Below, one piece after another: positions 48,625 through 57,325 of a stretch of DNA of 64,000 bases; positions within the stretch are counted from its first letter, which is position 1, and every line of letters starts with the position of its first letter. The position numbers and the translations under genes were made by a program. Origin of the DNA: Sphingobium ummariense RL-3 (lineage in GTDB: Bacteria; Pseudomonadota; Alphaproteobacteria; Sphingomonadales; Sphingomonadaceae). Under the pieces are notes generated by a model. The model saw only the letters and a program-made list of their open reading frames with translations. It ran no database searches and had not been told where the DNA came from. The stretch covers positions 1 through 64,000 of the forward strand of contig NZ_AUWY01000022.1 in the NCBI RefSeq assembly GCF_000447205.1, read 5' to 3'.

Positions 48625-49320
48625 TCAGGGCCTGGTGGCGTAGACGGTGGGATCGGGCAGGCCCGCTTCATCGAAGCCCTTGGCGCGCAGGCGGCAGCTG
48701 TCACACAGGCCGCAATGCCGCCCATCGGGCGTCGGATCGTAGCAGGACCAGCTCATCCCCGCATCCAGCCCCAACCGATGCGCCTCGCGCACGATGTCGG
48801 CCTTGCTCATATGCTGGAGCGGCGCGTTGATCCGCACCGGATGCCCTTCCACGCCCGCCTTGGTGGCGAGCGCCGCCATCTTCTGGAATGCGTCGATGAA
48901 CTCCGGCCGGCAGTCGGGATAGCCCGAATAGTCGAGCGCGTTGACGCCGATGAAGATGTCCTGCGCGCCCGCCACCTCGGCCAGGCCAAGGGTCAGCGAC
49001 AGGAAGACCGTGTTGCGCGCCGGCACATAGGTAATGGGGATCTCCGCCCCCACACCGCCCTTCGGCACGGCGATGTCGGCGGTCAGCGCCGATCCGCCAA
49101 AGGCGCGCAGGTCGAGCGGCAGCACGATGTGACGGATCGCGTTGAGCGCGGTCGCGACGCGACCCGCCGCCCGCAGTTCCAGCCGGTGGCGCTGGTTGTA
49201 GTCGATGGACAGGGCGAGGACGCGAAAACCCGCTTCGCGCGCCAGCCCGCCGGCGACCATGGAGTCGAGCCCGCCCGAAAGCAGGACGACGGCGAATTTA
49301 CCTTCATTATTGGCGGCCAT
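48625..49320 (-). CDS. queC: 7-cyano-7-deazaguanine synthase
   Basis: The product is 231 residues. The ATP-pyrophosphatase P-loop is SGGLDS (15-20). Zinc cysteines are Cys193, Cys203, Cys206 and Cys209 in [18 protein letters not shown]. It turns 7-carboxy-7-deazaguanine into preQ0 using ATP and ammonia. [15 protein letters not shown] and [20 protein letters not shown] are typical. First gene of the queC-queE operon. Confidence 0.97.
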   Translation of the reverse strand: MAANNEGKFAVVLLSGGLDSMVAGGLAREAGFRVLALSIDYNQRHRLELRAAGRVATALNAIRHIVLPLDLRAFGGSALTADIAVPKGGVGAEIPITYVPARNTVFLSLTLGLAEVAGAQDIFIGVNALDYSGYPDCRPEFIDAFQKMAALATKAGVEGHPVRINAPLQHMSKADIVREAHRLGLDAGMSWSCYDPTPDGRHCGLCDSCRLRAKGFDEAGLPDPTVYATRP

Positions 49321-49367
49321 GGGGTCGCGCTACGCCTCCGGGCGCTGCAGCGCAAGACCGCGCGCCC

Positions 49368-49769
49368 TCAGCGGCATGCACCGATCCTGCGGCCTTCCAC
49401 CTCGACGGAAAAAGGTGCGCCGCCCGCGATGCCCTGGGTCCGGATCTGCACCAGCCGGGGGGTTTCGATGCGGATGTCGGTGCGTCCGTTGCCGGCGGCG
49501 GCGCAGTCATAAGTGACGCTGCCGGCTTCGGCGGCGTCGCTGACCACGAAATCGCGGCAGCTGCCCGCCGGATGACGCAGGTGCAGGAACTGCCGCATGT
49601 CCTGCACGCACAGCCGGCGCATGCTCGTCTCGCCGCGTTCGTGCAGCTCCCATTCGCCGGCCTCCAGCTGGCCGAGCGCCGTCAGCGACGGCGCCTGCAC
49701 GGCGCCCGCCCATCCTGCTGTCATCATCGCGGCGGTGGCGCCCAGCGCGCGCAGCATTGCCCTGTTCAT
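49368..49769 (-). CDS. Exported DUF3617-like protein
   Basis: The product is 133 residues from ATG 49769. The signal peptide is residues 1-24 (MLRALGATAAMMTAGWAGAV). The mature part starts with LGQLEAGEWELHERGETSMR, followed by CVQD, SCRDF, YDC and a final Cys, giving likely two disulfides. The GxWELxxxG start with paired cysteines recalls the DUF3617 family. Function unknown. It lies between queC and hslO on the same strand but with gaps that do not show coupling. Confidence 0.65.
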   Translation of the reverse strand: MNRAMLRALGATAAMMTAGWAGAVQAPSLTALGQLEAGEWELHERGETSMRRLCVQDMRQFLHLRHPAGSCRDFVVSDAAEAGSVTYDCAAAGNGRTDIRIETPRLVQIRTQGIAGGAPFSVEVEGRRIGACR

Positions 49770-49914
49770 CGTCGTCGCAGCCCCCGCTTGCTCAGGAAAG
49801 TCGCCGACGACATGCCGACACATGCCATCCGGTCGATCATGCTGTCGCACATGATTGCGGCATTTTGATAGCAAGGAACGGACGAACCTGCCCCAATTGC
49901 CGCGTTGCAGCACG

Positions 49915-50814
49915 TCAGGCGAAGCTGTCGAGCGCGACGGGGAACAGGCGCGAACAGAAGGCGCAATCGACGCCGATGATGCCCTTCTCGTCCGCCATCT
50001 CCGCCCGCTCCTCCGCCGAGAAACGCCCGATGACGCCGCGGATGTGGGACAGGTCGCAGCGGCAGCCCTTGCTCAGCGGCACCGGATCGGTGACCCGCAC
50101 TTCCTCTTCCTCGTGAAACAGCCGCCAGACGATGTCGGTCAACGGCAGCGTCCCGTCGGTCAGTTCCCCGTCCTTCAGCGTCGCCGCCAGCGCCTGCACA
50201 TGCTCCCATTCGGGGTGGTCGTGGCGAACGTGCAGCCGCTCGCGGCCGACCTCGCCCTCGGGCAGGTGCTGGAGCAGCAGCCCGGCGGCCATGCATCGGC
50301 CATCCGCGCCATGGCTGGTCGCGATCTGCAGGACGCTGGGGATCTGTTCCGACTGGAAAAAATAATGCTCGGCCGCCTTGGCGAGCGAATCGCCTTCCAG
50401 CGGGACGATGCCCTGATAGCGCTCGCCCGTGACCGCCTGGTCGAAGGTGATCGCCAGATAGCCCTTGCCGAACAGGCCGAACAGCGTGGGGTCGGACCCG
50501 ACCTCCGCCAGTCGGTCGGCATCGAACTGCGCGTAGCCGCGCACCTCGCCGCCCTTGTAGTCGGCGACCAGCAGGCTGACGGCGCCATTTTCGGTCTGCG
50601 CCTGCAGCGTCAGCTGCCCGCCGGCATCCTTGAGCGTGCTGCCGAGCAACGCCGCGAGCACCAGCGCGGAGGACAGCAGCCGCTCGATCACCGGCGGATA
50701 GGCGTGGGCGGCCAGCACCTCGTCCAGCACCGGTCCCAGCCGGACGACCCGGCCGCGCGCATTGCGGGAAGGAATGGTGAAGCCGAGGGCCTGGTCGATG
50801 GTGGGGGAAATCAC
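49915..50814 (-). CDS. hslO: Redox-regulated chaperone Hsp33
   Basis: The product is 299 residues from GTG 50814 (AAAGGAC site). The four zinc cysteines that sense oxidation are Cys251, Cys253 (GCRCDLSH) and Cys284, Cys287 (DCAFCSRL), the C-x-C...C-x2-C pattern. Body motifs include RVVRLGPVLDEVLAAHAYPP, LQAQTENGAVSLLVADYKGG and YQGIVPLEGDSLAKAAEHYF. On oxidation it loses zinc, dimerises and holds unfolding proteins. It follows argF by 118 bp, the common sphingomonad order argD-argF-hslO. Confidence 0.96.
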   Translation of the reverse strand: MISPTIDQALGFTIPSRNARGRVVRLGPVLDEVLAAHAYPPVIERLLSSALVLAALLGSTLKDAGGQLTLQAQTENGAVSLLVADYKGGEVRGYAQFDADRLAEVGSDPTLFGLFGKGYLAITFDQAVTGERYQGIVPLEGDSLAKAAEHYFFQSEQIPSVLQIATSHGADGRCMAAGLLLQHLPEGEVGRERLHVRHDHPEWEHVQALAATLKDGELTDGTLPLTDIVWRLFHEEEEVRVTDPVPLSKGCRCDLSHIRGVIGRFSAEERAEMADEKGIIGVDCAFCSRLFPVALDSFA

Positions 50815-50932
50815 GGCGCGTCCTTTGTTCCGTTCGGACCGAGCCTGCCGAAGGCCCCTTCTCCATGAAAGAGGAACAGGGTCTTCGACAGGCGCGGGAC
50901 GAACGTCTGTCGTGGAAAGACGCGGATATAGG

Positions 50933-51865
50933 TCAGGCGGACAGCTTTCCAAGCGCCCAGAGCAGCACCGACTTCTGGGCGTGGATGCGGTTTTCCGCCT
51001 CGTCCCAGATCAGCGACTGCGGCCCGTCGATCACTTCCGTCACCACTTCCTCGCCGCGATGGGCTGGCAGGCAGTGGAGGAAATTGGCGCCGGGCTTGGC
51101 CTGCGCCATCAGCGCGGGCGTCACCTGATAGGGCATCATCGCCGCCAGCTTCTCCTCCGCATGGGCCTGGCCCATGGAGATCCAGGTGTCGGTGACGACG
51201 ACATCCGCCCCGGCCACTGCCTCCACCGGATCGCGGGTCAGGATGATGCGCGATCCCGCAGCCTGGGCGGCCGCAGCGAAGGCGGGATCGGGATCATAGC
51301 CTTGCGGCACGCCGATGCGCACGTCGAACTTCATCAGGCCCGCCGCCTCGATGATCGAATGCAGCACATTGTTGCCGTCGCCCAGCCACGCCCACTGGCT
51401 GCCCGGCAGCGCCAGCCCATGCTCCACCACGGTCAGCAGGTCGGCGACGATCTGGCAGGGATGCGACAGGTCGGTGAGGCCGTTGATGACCGGCACCGTA
51501 GCATATTGCGCCATCTCCTCGATCTTCGCATGATCATCGGTGCGGATCATGATCGCGTCGCACATGCGGCTGAGCACGCGCGCGGTGTCGGCGACGGTCT
51601 CGCCCCGGCCGAGCTGGCTGGTCGCGCCGTCCAGGATCAGCGACGTGCCGCCGAGCTGGCGGACCGCCATGTCGAACGACACGCGAGTCCGCGTCGAATT
51701 CTTCTCGAAGATCATCGCCAGCGTGTGGCCGGCGAGCGGCGCGTCGGCATCGGCGCGCCCCTTGGGCAGGCCCGCCCGCGCCGCCTTCCGGTCGATGGCG
51801 TCGGCAATCATCGCGGCGATCGCGTCGCCGCCCGCGTCGGTAAGATTCAGGAAATGCTTGGTCAT
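50933..51865 (-). CDS. argF: Ornithine carbamoyltransferase
   Basis: The product is 310 residues from ATG 51865. The carbamoyl-phosphate site is STRTR (57-61), the second is HPCQ (135-138), and the ornithine loop is [11 protein letters not shown] near residue 265. It forms citrulline from ornithine and carbamoyl phosphate in arginine synthesis. argD lies upstream on the same strand, separated by 210 bp of repeats (51888-52063), so the two may be one transcript interrupted by structured RNA. Confidence 0.97.
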   Translation of the reverse strand: MTKHFLNLTDAGGDAIAAMIADAIDRKAARAGLPKGRADADAPLAGHTLAMIFEKNSTRTRVSFDMAVRQLGGTSLILDGATSQLGRGETVADTARVLSRMCDAIMIRTDDHAKIEEMAQYATVPVINGLTDLSHPCQIVADLLTVVEHGLALPGSQWAWLGDGNNVLHSIIEAAGLMKFDVRIGVPQGYDPDPAFAAAAQAAGSRIILTRDPVEAVAGADVVVTDTWISMGQAHAEEKLAAMMPYQVTPALMAQAKPGANFLHCLPAHRGEEVVTEVIDGPQSLIWDEAENRIHAQKSVLLWALGKLSA

Positions 51866-51887
51866 TTGGGAACGTCCCCCAAAACAT

Positions 51888-52063
51888 CCGTTCGTCCTGA
51901 GTAGCCATTGAACGAAGTCGAATGGCGTATCGAAGGACCAAGCGTGGCGCCTGATGCTTCGGTACTTGAGCAGGTGAACCATCCCCCGGATGGTTCAGGA
52001 TCGTCCGGGGGACGATCCGACCTGCTCAACTTCGACAAGCTCAGCCCCTACTCAGCACGAACG
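51888..52063. repeat. Composite repeat between argD and argF
   Basis: A reverse copy (51888-51937) and a forward partial copy (52029-52063) of the TTCGACAAGCTCAG unit face each other. Between them are GAGCAGG/CCTGCTC outer arms and two perfect hairpins, GAACCATCC/GGATGGTTC and GGATCGTCC/GACGATCC. The whole could fold into one long stem in an argD-argF transcript. Confidence 0.7.
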
Positions 52064-52075
52064 GGAATTTCATCG

Positions 52076-53272
52076 TCAGGCCGCTTTCGCCTCCGCGAAG
52101 CTCCGCGCGCCGGCGGAGATCTTCTCGATGGCTTCGGCGATATGGCTTTCGTCGATGACGAGCGGCGGCAGGATGCGCAGCACATTCTGCCCCGCCGACA
52201 CCGTCAGCAGGCCATGATGGTCTCGCAAATGGCCGACGAAGGCGCGCGCGTCGTGCGTATCCTTCATCTTGACGCCCAGCATCAGGCCCATGCCGCGCAC
52301 ATCCTCGAACATGCCGTCATGGTTGGGGATCAGCTGTTCCAGCGCGGCGCGCAGGCGTGCGCCCATCGCCTTCACACGGTCGAGGAAGCCCTCGCCCAGC
52401 ACCTCGTCCAGCACGGCAAGGCCCACCGCCATGGCGAGCGGGTTGCCGCCATAGGTGGACCCGTGGGTGCCGAAGACCATGCCCTTGGCCGCCTTCTCGG
52501 TCGCGAGGCAGGCGCCGAGCGGGAAGCCCGCGCCGATGCCCTTCGCCACCGCCATGATGTCCGGCACGATGCCGTACTGTTCATGGGCGAAGAAGGTGCC
52601 GGAACGGGCATAGCCGCACTGCACCTCGTCCAGGATCAGCAGCAGCCCCTTCTCGTCGCACAGCGTGCGCAGGCCGGTCAGGAACTCGGCGGTCGCCGGG
52701 GTGACGCCGCCTTCGCCCTGCACGGGTTCCAGCAGGAAGCCCGCGGTGTTGTCGTCGACCGCCGCCGTCGCCGCTTCGAGATCGTTGAACGGCACCACCT
52801 GGAAACCGGGCAGCAGCGGCTCGAACCCGTCGCGCATCTTGGGCTGGCTGGTGGCGGAAATCGTCCCCAGCGTCCGCCCGTGGAAGGCGTTGTCGAAGCT
52901 GATGATCTTGTGCCGATGCGCCTCGCCATTGGCATAATGATAGCGGCGCGCGGTCTTAATCGCGCATTCCACCGCCTCGGCGCCGGAATTGGTGAAGAAC
53001 ACCGTGTCGGCGAAGGTGGTGTCGACCAGCTTCTGCGCGAATTTCTCGCCCAGCGGCATGCCGTACAGGTTCGACGTGTGCATCAGCGTCGCCGCCTGGT
53101 CGGCGATCGCCTTCACCAGCTTCGGATGGCCGTGGCCCAGCAGGTTGACCGCGATGCCGCTGGCGAAGTCCAGATAGCGCTCGCCGCGCTCGCCGATCAG
53201 GTAGCAGCCCTCGCCTCGGACCGGACGCACATCGCACCGGGGGTAAACGGGCATGAGCGGCGTAATCGACAT
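52076..53272 (-). CDS. argD: Acetylornithine aminotransferase
   Basis: The product is 398 residues from ATG 53272 (AAAGGGAAGG site). It is a class-III PLP enzyme: LDFASGIAVNLLGHGHPKLV, FTNSGAEAVECAIKTARRYH, LILDEVQCGYARSG (PLP ring Asp) and VAKGIGAGFPLGACLAT with the Schiff-base Lys, then GTHGSTYGGNPLAMAVGLAV. It makes N-acetylornithine from the semialdehyde and may also serve lysine synthesis. A terminator-like hairpin stands 37 bp before the ATG. Confidence 0.95.
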   Translation of the reverse strand: MSITPLMPVYPRCDVRPVRGEGCYLIGERGERYLDFASGIAVNLLGHGHPKLVKAIADQAATLMHTSNLYGMPLGEKFAQKLVDTTFADTVFFTNSGAEAVECAIKTARRYHYANGEAHRHKIISFDNAFHGRTLGTISATSQPKMRDGFEPLLPGFQVVPFNDLEAATAAVDDNTAGFLLEPVQGEGGVTPATAEFLTGLRTLCDEKGLLLILDEVQCGYARSGTFFAHEQYGIVPDIMAVAKGIGAGFPLGACLATEKAAKGMVFGTHGSTYGGNPLAMAVGLAVLDEVLGEGFLDRVKAMGARLRAALEQLIPNHDGMFEDVRGMGLMLGVKMKDTHDARAFVGHLRDHHGLLTVSAGQNVLRILPPLVIDESHIAEAIEKISAGARSFAEAKAA

Positions 53273-53308
53273 GGGCCTTCCCTTTCTGGGCTGATGTTCG
53301 TCCAAACG

Positions 53309-53337
53309 CAAAAAGGCGGCCCCCGCCGGGCCGCCTA
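53309..53337 (-). terminator. Rho-independent terminator in the argD upstream region
   Basis: On the minus strand GGCGGCCC and GGGCCGCC pair around GGCGG-type loop bases, followed by TTTTTGCG. It either ends transcription arriving from the flagellar side or acts as an attenuator: GCCGCCT at 53357-53363 can pair with AGGCGGC at 53330-53336, which is the first half of the terminator stem, and so form a competing structure. Confidence 0.65.
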
Positions 53338-53435
53338 TTGCGAGCGCTGCCTATACAGGCGGCGGAAAGACCGCGCAACCCCGGCTGGCAGGCCGGTCCG
53401 GGAGGAAAGGCGTGGAACTATGGCCTACCTTCCCG

Positions 53436-53551
53436 CCGTTCGGGCTGAGCTTGTCGAAGCCCTGCATTTTCTTGAAGAGAAGGGAAACCCCCTTCGACTG
53501 CCTGCCAGGGCAGGCGCTCAGGACAGGCTTCGACAAGCTCAGGGCGAACGG
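53436..53551. repeat. Long inverted repeat downstream of fliS
   Basis: Arms of 26 bp (53436-53461 and 53526-53551) match with about two mismatches. Each contains TTCGACAAGCTCAG or its complement. The 64 bp between them carry a further TGCCTGCC/GGCAGGC hairpin. It probably limits read-through from the flagellar genes or stabilises their 3' end. Confidence 0.75.
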
Positions 53552-53565
53552 AGGAAGGGATGCCC

Positions 53566-53961
53566 CTACCCGATCTGGCCCCATGCGTCGGCGATCTCGG
53601 CGATCATGGTGCGCGCATCCTCGACCGGCTCGGCGCGGCGCTCCTTGGCGCCCACCAGCAGCAGCCGGCGCGCCTCGCGGTAGATCTGGGCAAGGCCGGT
53701 GGCGATGTCGCCGCCCTTGTCGAAGTCCAGGCTCGATTCCAGCGCGAACAGGATGGACATGGCACGCGCCTGCTTGTCGGACACCTTGACGCGGTCCTGC
53801 TGGCGCTCAGCCAGCGCGGCGGCATCGAGCGCGATCAACAGCTCGTCGAACAGGATCTTGACCAGCGCGTGCGGCGTGGCGCCCTCGATCCGGCTGCCCG
53901 AATGCACCGCCGCATAGCGCCGTGCCGCCGCCGAACCCGCATAGCCCTGATTATAGAACAT
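53566..53961 (-). CDS. fliS: Flagellar export chaperone FliS
   Basis: The product is 131 residues from ATG 53961 (MFYNQGYAGSAAARRYAAVH); a TTG start seven codons earlier would overlap fliD. The all-helical FliS fold is indicated by GATPHALVKILFDELLIALD and ALAERQQDRVKVSDKQARAM. It binds flagellin and prevents early polymerisation. It follows fliD directly (17 bp), as is usual. Confidence 0.9.
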   Translation of the reverse strand: MFYNQGYAGSAAARRYAAVHSGSRIEGATPHALVKILFDELLIALDAAALAERQQDRVKVSDKQARAMSILFALESSLDFDKGGDIATGLAQIYREARRLLLVGAKERRAEPVEDARTMIAEIADAWGQIG

Positions 53962-53978
53962 GAGTCTTTCGTCCCCGA

Positions 53979-55382
53979 TCAATTGTCGCTGTTGTTCCAG
54001 ACCGCGATCTGCTGCTCCAGATAGCTCTGGGTCGCCTTGAGCGCGTTGAGTCGCGTTTCCATCTTGGAATAGACGCTGGTGAGCTGCGCCTGATAATCGG
54101 CCATCTGCTCGTCCAGCTTGTCGAACTGGTCGGCCAGATCCTCCGCCAGCGCCTTGTATTTCGCCTGCGACTGCGCGAGCGCGCCGTCCTTCTGCTGGAT
54201 CTTGTCGCGCACGCCGTCCATCAGGCCGGCCAGGCCCGGATTAGAGGCCGACTTGACCGCCGGATTGAGCAGCTGGGTGATCCCGGCCGGATCGGCGGCG
54301 ATCGCCTTGTCCAGCGCATTGGTGTCCAGCGTCAGCGTACCGTCCCGGTTGGTGCCGATGCCGATGTCGGACAGGGTGCGATAGGTGCCCGTCCCGGCGA
54401 GCGCCGTGGAGGTCATGGCGGCCAGCTGCCGCTTCATGTCGCGGATCGACGCCTCTCCGTTCAGCACGCCCGCGTTCGACGAGTCCGTGCCCGTGGCGGT
54501 CGCCGTGTTCAGCGCCTTCATCAGTGTGTTGTAGGCGTCGACGAACTCGACCACCAGGTCGCGCATCGACGTCGTCGGCTCGCTGCTGGCCAGCGTCACC
54601 GGCTGGCCCGGTACAGCCTTGTTCAGGTCGATGCGCAGGTTGGCGATCGCGGTGTCGATGCTGTTGCTGCTGTAATGCTGCTCCACGCCGTCGATCTTGA
54701 TGATCGCGTCCTGCGGCGCGCCGGCCGACTTCATGGTCGCGCTGTCCGTGCCGTTCCAGGCGAACTTGGCGAGGTCCGCGCCGGTGCCGGCGGCCAGGCT
54801 GAAATCGTTGGCCGCGCCCGTCTGGCCCTTCATGACCAGGCGGGTGCCGTTATTGTCGGTGACGACGGAGGCGGTGACGCCCATGCCCGCATCGTTGATC
54901 GCCTTGGCCAGGCCCGCATAGCTGTCGTTGGTCGAATCGATCGTGATCGTCTTGCTCGTGCCGCCGACCGTCAGCGTCAGCGTGCCCTGGCCCACTGCCG
55001 TACTGGCGGTCGCATCGGCAACGGAGGTGGAAGCCAGGATGCGCGCGGAGGCGAGCTGCTGCACCTCCAGCTTCGCGGGCAGGCCAGCGGGCACGCCGCC
55101 GGGCAGCAGGCTGACCGATGCGATGCTTTCGTCGCTGGAGGTCGGGGTGCCCGAGAAACCGGTGCCGGCCAGCAGGCTGTTGAGCGCGTCGGCGAAGGTA
55201 TCGAGCGAGCTGGAAGCCGAAGCGAGCGCGGAAATGCGCGCGCTGTTCAGGCTCTGGCGATCGGTAATGACCTTTTCCTTGGGATCGCGCGTCGCGCTCA
55301 CCAGGCTGGCGACGAGCGCCTGGGTATCGATGCCGGAGCCAATGCCGAGCGCGGTCGATATGCTGCTGCTGATCGAAGCCAT
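53979..55382 (-). CDS. fliD: Flagellar hook-associated protein 2 (filament cap)
   Basis: The product is 467 residues. The N-terminal D0 segment is ALGIGSGIDTQALVASLVSA (HAP2_N), typical of FliD. The C-terminal coiled segment (LAEDLADQFDKLDEQMADYQ, AQLTSVYSKMETRLNALKAT, QSYLEQQIAVWN) is HAP2_C. It caps the filament tip and guides flagellin assembly. Exported by the flagellar apparatus, so it has no Sec signal. Confidence 0.95.
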   Translation of the reverse strand: MASISSSISTALGIGSGIDTQALVASLVSATRDPKEKVITDRQSLNSARISALASASSSLDTFADALNSLLAGTGFSGTPTSSDESIASVSLLPGGVPAGLPAKLEVQQLASARILASTSVADATASTAVGQGTLTLTVGGTSKTITIDSTNDSYAGLAKAINDAGMGVTASVVTDNNGTRLVMKGQTGAANDFSLAAGTGADLAKFAWNGTDSATMKSAGAPQDAIIKIDGVEQHYSSNSIDTAIANLRIDLNKAVPGQPVTLASSEPTTSMRDLVVEFVDAYNTLMKALNTATATGTDSSNAGVLNGEASIRDMKRQLAAMTSTALAGTGTYRTLSDIGIGTNRDGTLTLDTNALDKAIAADPAGITQLLNPAVKSASNPGLAGLMDGVRDKIQQKDGALAQSQAKYKALAEDLADQFDKLDEQMADYQAQLTSVYSKMETRLNALKATQSYLEQQIAVWNNSDN

Positions 55383-55484
55383 GAGCCGTCCTTTCAGGAA
55401 GAGAGAACGGCCCTAGGGCGAAGACCTTTAGGAATGATTTTCGCGCATGGGATGAGCGGCGTCTTCACCCCTCGCTTTTCCCTA

Positions 55485-55603
55485 CTCGTCACCCTGAACT
55501 CGTTTCAGGGTCCATTTTACCGGATCGAGCCTTGGTTGGTGGGGCACCATGTGCAGCCGAGTCACGTGCCTCGGCTGCACTGAAACAAGGCCAGCATGAC
55601 GAG
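55485..55603. repeat. Composite palindromic repeat upstream of fliD
   Basis: Outer arms CTCGTCA and TGACGAG enclose ACCCTGAA/TTCAGGGT (55491-55511) and GTGCAGCCGA/TCGGCTGCAC (55551-55580). The ACCCTGAA...TTCAGGGT unit is a typical sphingomonad intergenic repeat. The gap 55383-55627 holds no gene. Confidence 0.7.
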
Positions 55604-55627
55604 CTGGAAGGGGGCTTGGCAGGGTCG

Positions 55628-56098
55628 CTAAACAGCCGCCGAGAGAATCTGGTCCACCGTGCCGCGCTTCAGATGCGCCTGCGCCGTGCGGGCATGGTCG
55701 CCCTGCGCCGCGATCCGCTTGGCCAGGCGCACCGCCTGCTCCACCGTTTCCTTGCTGGCGGGCGGCAGCGGCACGATGATGATCGGCGCGGGCAGCATCG
55801 ACTGGATCGCACCGGCGGCGCTTTCCACCGATGTGTTGGCATTGTCCGCCCGAAGGTCGGCGAGGATGTCGGCGATGCGGGCGTGAACCTTCGCATATTC
55901 GGCGGCGCCCGCCGCGTCCTCGTCAAGGGCGGCGAGGTCGATGTCCACCGGCAATATCCGCTGGCGGCTGCCAAAGCTGTCCTGCCCGCGTGTCTCCGCC
56001 CCGGCCGAAACCGGCGCGACGGCGGGCACGGCCGGAGAGGCGCGCACCGCGCCCCGGTCGACCTGCGATACCTCGCCGCGCGAAAAATAATCGTTCAT
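55628..56098 (-). CDS. Hypothetical protein within the flagellar cluster (156 aa)
   Basis: The product is 156 residues, soluble, with no signal. The N-terminus is disordered (GAVRASPAVPAVAPVSAGAE). The C-terminal part is helical: EYAKVHARIADILADLRADN and ETVEQAVRLAKRIAAQGDHA, ending KRGTVDQILSAAV. The size and helix-rich C-terminus might suit an export chaperone or FlgN-like protein, but no motif proves it. It lies between the GT87 gene and fliD on the same strand. Confidence 0.6.
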   Translation of the reverse strand: MNDYFSRGEVSQVDRGAVRASPAVPAVAPVSAGAETRGQDSFGSRQRILPVDIDLAALDEDAAGAAEYAKVHARIADILADLRADNANTSVESAAGAIQSMLPAPIIIVPLPPASKETVEQAVRLAKRIAAQGDHARTAQAHLKRGTVDQILSAAV

Positions 56099-56131
56099 GA
56101 CGCACCATAATCATGCGTCCCCATGAAGCTT

Positions 56132-57325
56132 TTACGGACGAATGCGGCTAAACTTTAGTTCACCATCGCGATTTTCTTCGCCGTGCCCGCGCAGCAGCAT
56201 CCATGCCAGCGCGATCGGCACCAGCCCAAGCCCCGGAATGCCAACCGGTCCCGCCACCATCTGGAGCAGCGGCAGGTAGAAAAGCAGAAGCAGCGCGCTG
56301 TTCCCCTCCCCCCGCGCGATCACCAGCACGGCCATCGCCGCCACGGCCAGCGTGTCATAGGACAGCATATAGGGCGTCACCGACACCGCGCAGGCGAGGA
56401 AGATCAGGTTCGCCTTTCTGTCTTCCGCAGCCGGCCGCGCGCGGAAATGCCAGACCGTCAGCGCCACGGCCGCGATCGACAGCAGCGTCTGCACCGCGCT
56501 CGCCACCGGAATCGAAACGCTCGCCGAGCGCAGGTTCATGAACAGGGTTGCCATGAACGGCCCGGCCAGATGATCGGGATCGGACAGCACGAGCGACTGG
56601 TTGGCGATCCCCTGCACCAGGTAGACGCGCCAGATATCCGGGCCCCAGAGCAGCGCGACGGCCAGCGCCAGCCCGAGCGCTGTCGCGCAAGCCGAGAGGA
56701 TCGCGCGCCAGTTGCCCGTTACCAGCAGCAGCACGGGGAAGAGCAGCCCCAGCTGCGGCTTGACGGTCAGCAGGCCGAGCAGCGCCCCGGCGAGCCAGGG
56801 CCGGCTTTCCCGCCAATGCAGGACGGACAGGATGATCGCCGCCGCGAGGCAGGCGAACTGCCCCGAGAGGAGGCCGAACAGCGCGGCGGGCGACGCCAGA
56901 AGGATGCCGATCACCCGCCAGTCGCGCGTCCACAGCCGCAGCGCGGCGGCGAAGGCGCCGAGCCCCGTCAGAGTCCACAACAGCAATGCCGGCAAATAGG
57001 GCAACAGGCCGAACGGCGCGCCAATGAGCAGGCTGGAGGGCGGATAGGACCAGAGCTGGCCCGGATAGCCCGCCCCCACCTGCTCGCCCAATGCGGCCAG
57101 ATAGGTGGCGATGTCGTAATAGCGCGCCGGATCGGGCTCCCAGGCCGCGCGGCCGACCATCCAGAGGTTCAGGAAATCGCGCCCGACCACTAGCGACGTG
57201 CCGTCGCGCGGGATGCCGACGCCGGTCTGCAGCGTCAGCAGATAGAAGGGCACGCCGACGAGGAGCAACAACCCGGCGCCCACCGCGGCCAGATCCAGCC
57301 CCGGCGGCAGCGGCCGGATCGTCAC
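56132..57325 (-). CDS. GT87/DUF2029 integral-membrane glycosyltransferase
   Basis: The product is 397 residues with about ten membrane helices. The first loop has VGRDFLNLWMVGRAAWEPDP, where the Asp of RDF is the likely catalytic residue of GT-C enzymes, and YPPSSLLIGAPFGLLPYLPA and LTVKPQLGLLFPVLLL follow the GT87 (PF09594) pattern. Such enzymes use polyprenyl-phosphate sugars on the outer face of the inner membrane. Its ATG overlaps the flhB stop (ATGA), so it is co-translated with the flagellar export genes, an unusual site. A role in glycosylating flagellar or envelope material is inference. Confidence 0.82.
   Translation of the reverse strand: MTIRPLPPGLDLAAVGAGLLLLVGVPFYLLTLQTGVGIPRDGTSLVVGRDFLNLWMVGRAAWEPDPARYYDIATYLAALGEQVGAGYPGQLWSYPPSSLLIGAPFGLLPYLPALLLWTLTGLGAFAAALRLWTRDWRVIGILLASPAALFGLLSGQFACLAAAIILSVLHWRESRPWLAGALLGLLTVKPQLGLLFPVLLLVTGNWRAILSACATALGLALAVALLWGPDIWRVYLVQGIANQSLVLSDPDHLAGPFMATLFMNLRSASVSIPVASAVQTLLSIAAVALTVWHFRARPAAEDRKANLIFLACAVSVTPYMLSYDTLAVAAMAVLVIARGEGNSALLLLFYLPLLQMVAGPVGIPGLGLVPIALAWMLLRGHGEENRDGELKFSRIRP

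Noticed and set aside
53979..53982. TTG start of fliS overlapping the fliD stop
   Set aside because: The ATG at 53961 gives the usual FliS start (MFYNQGY); the TTG adds residues without support.
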